Origin: Lotus japonicus
Taxonomy: Eukaryota; Streptophyta; Magnoliopsida; Fabales; Fabaceae
Assembly: GCF_012489685.1 (NCBI RefSeq)
Contig: NC_080042.1
Span: 27,905,158 to 27,969,157 of the forward strand
DNA length: 64,000 nt
Direction of reading: 5' to 3'
The position numbers and the translations under genes are program-made. The notes beneath the pieces are model-generated. The model saw nothing but the letters and a program-made list of their open reading frames with translations. It had not been told where the DNA came from and made no database searches. This document shows, piece after piece, positions 60,255-64,000 of this stretch. The number at the start of each line of letters is the position of its first letter. Position 1 is the stretch's first letter.

Positions 60255-61069
60255 TGATGTTTTGTTTTATTTTATTTCAATAAAAATGCAAAGGACCAAT
60301 TGAATAAGTTGGATCCAAATGCATTATGTTGCTGAATTTTATTTTAGTGTGTTTAATCCACTTCAAGTGGTGTGTGTTTGCATGTGGCGCATGAAGGGCT
60401 TAAAGGGAGGGATCCATTCCTTTCTTAAAACTCTTTGAATGTGTTTGAATTTCAATAAGTTCTGAATGGAGGAGTTACATCAGCAAAGTCAAAGGATTGA
60501 AGAGCTTTCAAAGCCAAGAATGGAGTTACAAAGAAAGGGAAATTAAGTTCATAAAGAGCATTGAATGCTATATTCCCTGGTCAGAATAACAATCAAGAAA
60601 GGGAGTTACATGAAGCAATCAGCCACCAAATACACGTTCAGGGCTGAAGCAAATCACTATCTTCCTCTTTTAATTTGTAACTCCTAGCCTAGGATTCTTC
60701 TAGAGAAATTACACCTCATCATTTTTTTGTAACTAGGCTGAATTTCCTTCTTCTTTATAAGGACCACTCCTTCAATGTAATAGACAGAACATGAATGAAT
60801 TAGTATTTTTTTTTTTTCTGAGTGATTCAGATTTGTGAGAGTGATTCTCATAGTTCTTGAGTGATTCAAGAATTAGGCTTATCAAGGGTTTGCCACCACC
60901 TTTGTGTGAAGTCTTCATCTTCCATTTCACTAAAACTTCCCCTCTTTTCTGTCCATTTCCCTTCTATCACGAAATTCTTCTTCTTCTTTCTCACATTTCA
61001 GAGTTCTCATCATCCAAGATCAATCCTAGACGATCCATTTCAGCCCTTGCATCAACTTGGGGCGTATCA
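60255..61069 (+). mobile_element. 3' LTR of the Ty3/gypsy element
   Basis: 815 bp, TGAT...ATCA, beginning 11 bp after the gag-pol stop. It matches the LTR at 54831-55643 apart from the T-run length. Satellite resumes directly after it with ATGTGATATTAGTTCG. Confidence 0.95.
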
Positions 61070-61461
61070 ATGTGATATTAGTTCGTAGAGCTCAACTAAA
61101 ACATACTACAAATGGAGAATTGTAACGAAATAAGTAGAGTAGGAACAAAGGAGAAAGAGGCCCAGATATTGCTTTTGAGTGGAGAAATTCGTCCCCAATG
61201 ACCAAAAGTGTCTTGTTGTACCACAATAAGTTTACGCTCATGAAATTCCTCCATCGAATGTGATTCTAGTTCGTAGAGCTCAACTTAATGTGTGTGTTTA
61301 AGGTTAAGGGTGGTTTAGGGTTTAGGTTTTAAAGTAGGACAAAAGTATAAAGAGGCCAACAAGCTTTTGAGAGGACATAAATTTAAAATCGTGTCGTTAA
61401 TATATTTTATGTGATATTAGTTCGTAGAGCTCAACTAAAACTTACTACAAATGGAGAATTG
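61070..61461 (+). repeat. Satellite fragment between two retroelements
   Basis: Slightly more than one monomer in array orientation, with private changes (GATATTAG, GATTCTAG, AACTTAATG) like those near 51.2-52.4 kb. It ends inside ATGGAGAATTG, where the Tat-like element begins. Confidence 0.93.
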
Positions 61462-63789
61462 GCAGATGAAGTTTGGATCAATTCCGGGCATGTCCTTGCA
61501 GCTCCCAGCAAACAAATCTAAGTTCTTGCCTAGCAGCTTTGTCAGGCGCGTCTCCTGCTCGTCTGTCAATCTGGTCCCAATCTTCAAAGTGCGATCGCCA
61601 AACTTTAGCACCTTTGTCTCCTCAATTGGCGTGGTCCTGTTCACTCTCCCCTCGCCACGTGGATCAAGATTTGCATCCGAAGCTTCAATTTCATAACATC
61701 TGTGTCCGACCAACGCACTCTTCTTGCCGTACAAGTTAAGGCAATTATTATAACATTCCCTCGCCATCTTCTGGTCCACCTTCAGCTTTCCAACCTTTCC
61801 ATCGCTTAGCGGATACTTGACTGCCAAGTGAGCTGTTGAAATTACAGCACAAAGGCGATTCAATGTATTTCGCCCAATGATGACATTGTAAGATGCCACC
61901 ACCTGGAGAACCAGATACCTTACCTTCAAGACCCTGGCACACTCATCTTCCCCGAATATCGTGCCTAGATCAATGTATCCTCGCACCATTACTTGCTCAG
62001 TTAGTCCCAACTTGTCGAATGCGTCACCATAGATAATATCAGCCGAACTACCCTGATCCAGAAGTACCCTTCTAACGTTGAAACTGTTCAACCTTAACTG
62101 CACCACGATCGGGTCATCCTTGTGAGGTTTTATCCCCTCAAAGTCTGCCATCGAGATTGTTATGTCAGGGTGTACGAATCCAAAAGCGACTTCGTGAACT
62201 GAATTAACTGCACGAATATGGCGCTTCCGTGCCGCATGGGTGTCGCCTCCACCGCCAAATCCTCCGGCGATGGTGTTTATGGTCCCTACGGGCGGTCCTG
62301 AGTGTTGAGCGAACGTGTCATCAGCCCCTTTTGTGGCGATAGCCGCTGATTCTTGTTTTTTCTTGCCCTTAGTGTCTGTTCGCTCCTCCTCTCGCTTATG
62401 CGTTTTGTTTTGATCGCCGTTGTTGCGCCACTGGCCTTGGCGATTTCCTTGATATCCCGCCCGAATCAACTTATCAATTTCGCGCTGCAAAGTCCACCAG
62501 TCATCAGTGTCGTGCCCGGCGGACCGATGGTATTCACACCACGTTTTGGGATTGGCGTCCCGTGGTTGATACTTCGGAGCCTTTGGCTCATCCACTAGAT
62601 TTGCGCCCCTCACCTCGCGGAGTATATCCGTTAAATCTGTGTTCATCACCATGTCAGTCTCCTCCCTCTGGCGATGAGACTTAGATTGCCATGGGCGGCG
62701 TTGTTCATAATCATCACGTCGTGGATACAACTGCTCCTTTGTCGGCCTCAATGCCGCCTTTCCTTTATCTTGTCTTTGCTGTTTGCCATTCCCCTTATCC
62801 TCGCCATTCTTATCTTTTTTCGCGCGCTTGGGCGACGTGTCGCCCTTCTCCAGCTTCGCGCGCTTTCTTTTGAAAGCATCGTCCTCCTCGTCAAGAATAT
62901 AAGTGCTGGCGCGAGCAAGCATCTCTTCCATCGAACGTGCCGGCTTGCATGTCAACTTGCTGTTCAACCCTCCCGGTAACAAACCATTTTTGAATGCTAG
63001 AGCACAGGCTCGAGGCTCCTCGTCCTCTACCTTGACCGACGCAGCGCTGTACCTTGCCATGTACTCCTTTAGTGACTCTCCTTCTTGCTGGCGAATATTG
63101 TATAGATCATTGATCGTTACCGGCTGATTCTTATTCGCCGAGAATTGCACTAGAAACTTGGATGAGAAGTCTCTGAAATTCGAAATCGATCCGCGCGGCA
63201 AAGTTGTGAACCATGCCATCGCCATCGATTTGAACGTCGATGGAAACATCCTGCACTTCACCGCATCTGACGCCGCAATTATCACCATCTTCGTGTTGAA
63301 ATACAGAAGATGATCCTTTGGATCAGAATCTCCACTGTAAGAATCCAGAACTAACGTTTTCATGTTATCTGGAATCGCCACACTCTCAACGTCCTCCGAG
63401 AACGGACGGAACTCAGCTACGGAATCCGCTTCTCTGCTTCCATCGTCCTGTTGCTCGCGGCGGTTGAAATCCAACTGAGCCTGTAGATGCTCATTCCGCT
63501 GCTGAATGTTGCCAATGTTGCGCATCAGATGGCGCCATTGCTCCTGCGTCACCGCCGGTTGTTGCTCCGGAGCAGGTGAATTCTCTGGTGAGCGCTCCTG
63601 AGATCCGATCTGCGAAGGCGATGGAGGAGGTGGTGGTGATGGAGGAGGAGAAGGCGGCACAGAAGTGCGTGTAGCCTGTACTCCTGCCGTTCGTATCGGA
63701 GAATCCAGGACAACTCGATGAGGCCGTCGAGGCGGCGAGATTCGCTGTCACACCGGTGAATGATGCTGCTTCCTGCGTCGAATCTCCAT
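61462..63789 (-). pseudogene. gag: Tat-like Ty3/gypsy gag-protease fragment, nonsense codon, truncated
   Basis: The minus-strand frame starts at ATG 63789 (MEIRRRKQHHSPV) but meets TGA at 63750-63748, codon 14. Beyond it the same frame is open for about 770 codons to the end of the element. Gag core features are NMKTLVLDSYSGDSDPKDHL, CRMFPSTFKSMAMAWF and MARYSAASVKVEDEE, then a basic region (KRKRAK), a knuckle-like CEYHRSAGHDTDDWW, and a protease motif LLDQGSSADIIY. The frame ends at KDMPGIDPNFIC, just before RT would start, where the element is cut off against satellite at about 61461. In the knuckle the residue after DD is Trp where related proteins, as I recall them, have Cys. The style fits the Tat lineage. 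It is not expected to be functional. Confidence 0.9.
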
Positions 63790-63930
63790 CTAAACAGGAA
63801 CAAAGCAAACTCGATCGAAAAACGAACGCCGGTCACGGAATCAGAATCGGAAAATTCGAGAATCGCTTGATCGTAATCATAGATAGCTTCTTGCACAATC
63901 AATCCACGTGAATGGGAGTAGAAAGTTTAT
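63790..63930 (-). other. Leader of the Tat-like element
   Basis: Short untranslated stretch between PBS and the gag ATG. It holds no other feature that I can support. Confidence 0.6.
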
Positions 63931-63950
63931 CTTCCCCACAGACGGCGCCA
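63931..63950 (-). other. Primer binding site of the Tat-like element
   Basis: On the minus strand TGGCGCCGTCTGTGGGGAAG lies 2 bp after the LTR end. The TGGCGCC start is the form commonly seen in plant Tat-type elements. The tRNA was not checked. Confidence 0.8.
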
Positions 63951-63952
63951 AA

Positions 63953-64000
63953 TGTTCTAGGAATGAACATTGAAAGAAAGGATAGTACCTAAAGAGTGGA
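63953..64000 (-). mobile_element. 5' LTR edge of the Tat-like element, cut by window end
   Basis: The plus strand begins TGTTCTAGG, so on the minus strand the LTR ends CCTAGAACA directly before TT and the PBS. Only 48 bp are in the window; the rest lies beyond 64000. Confidence 0.8.

Larger units (their letters stand above)
52427..61069 (+). mobile_element. Rearranged Ty3/gypsy LTR retrotransposon, three LTRs
   Basis: Order: inverted LTR (52427-53213), inverted pol 3' half (53214-54621), direct pol tail (54622-54830), direct LTR (54831-55643), PBS, leader, gag-pol (56251-60243), direct LTR (60255-61069). The right part alone is a complete element with TGAT/ATCA LTR ends. The left part is a fragment of a second copy. 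Satellite in the same orientation flanks both sides, so the whole block lies inside the array. No clear 5-bp target duplication is seen, as expected if the left end is rearranged; the inverted LTR has lost 27 bp of its end. Confidence 0.92.

Noticed and set aside
62353..62979. Plus-strand frames of 81-101 codons opposite the Tat-like gag
   Set aside because: They are shadows of the minus-strand gag-protease frame.

Overview
The window is plant nuclear heterochromatin. The evidence is a long satellite array carrying the Arabidopsis-type telomere motif TTTAGGG, LTR retrotransposons of the Ty3/gypsy type, and the absence of any recognisable host gene, rRNA or tRNA gene. A eudicot is likely. The style of the two gag-pol families reminds me of legumes, but that is recall rather than proof. 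No bacterial-type operon, CRISPR array or defence system is present.

Layout. (1) 1-25352 is a tandem satellite with a monomer of about 342 bp (range about 334-357), all in one orientation, with one AAGCTT site and a telomere-like G-rich tract per typical monomer. (2) 25353-27879 is a 5'-truncated solo LTR in plus orientation. (3) 27880-29180 is a short satellite island. (4) 29181-31874 is a full-length solo LTR of the same family in minus orientation, bounded by a perfect 5-bp target duplication, AGGCC. (5) 31875-52426 is satellite again, with several visible higher-order duplications and a change of monomer subtype near 42.9 kb. (6) 52427-61069 is a rearranged Ty3/gypsy element: an inverted LTR-pol fragment, then a short direct pol tail, then LTR, PBS, one long gag-pol frame and LTR. 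(7) 61070-61461 is a last scrap of satellite. (8) 61462-64000 is the 5' part of a second, different Ty3/gypsy element (Tat-like) on the minus strand, with gag-protease, leader, PBS and the edge of its LTR, which runs out of the window.

The most informative observations are these. The 342-bp monomer looks like a diverged dimer of a unit of about 171 bp, because two anchor blocks recur in both halves. The telomere-like tract varies in TTTAGGG number between copies. Duplications exist at many scales (about 0.7, 1.03-1.09, 1.38, 2.38, 3.2, 5.4, 5.8, 7.28 and 10.04 kb). A paralogous empty site for the solo LTR exists at about 34980, so that insertion came after the local duplication. The Ty3 element has near-identical LTRs but an integrase that lacks its third catalytic acid, and its inverted neighbour shares this deletion. 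The Tat-like gag has an in-frame TGA at codon 14. A cluster of single-base deletions at about 4.9-6.7 kb looks like uncorrected consensus error.

The only proteins that can be described with confidence are retrotransposon proteins. The many antisense open frames of about 63 codons in the satellite are, in my judgement, by-products of repeat homogeneity.
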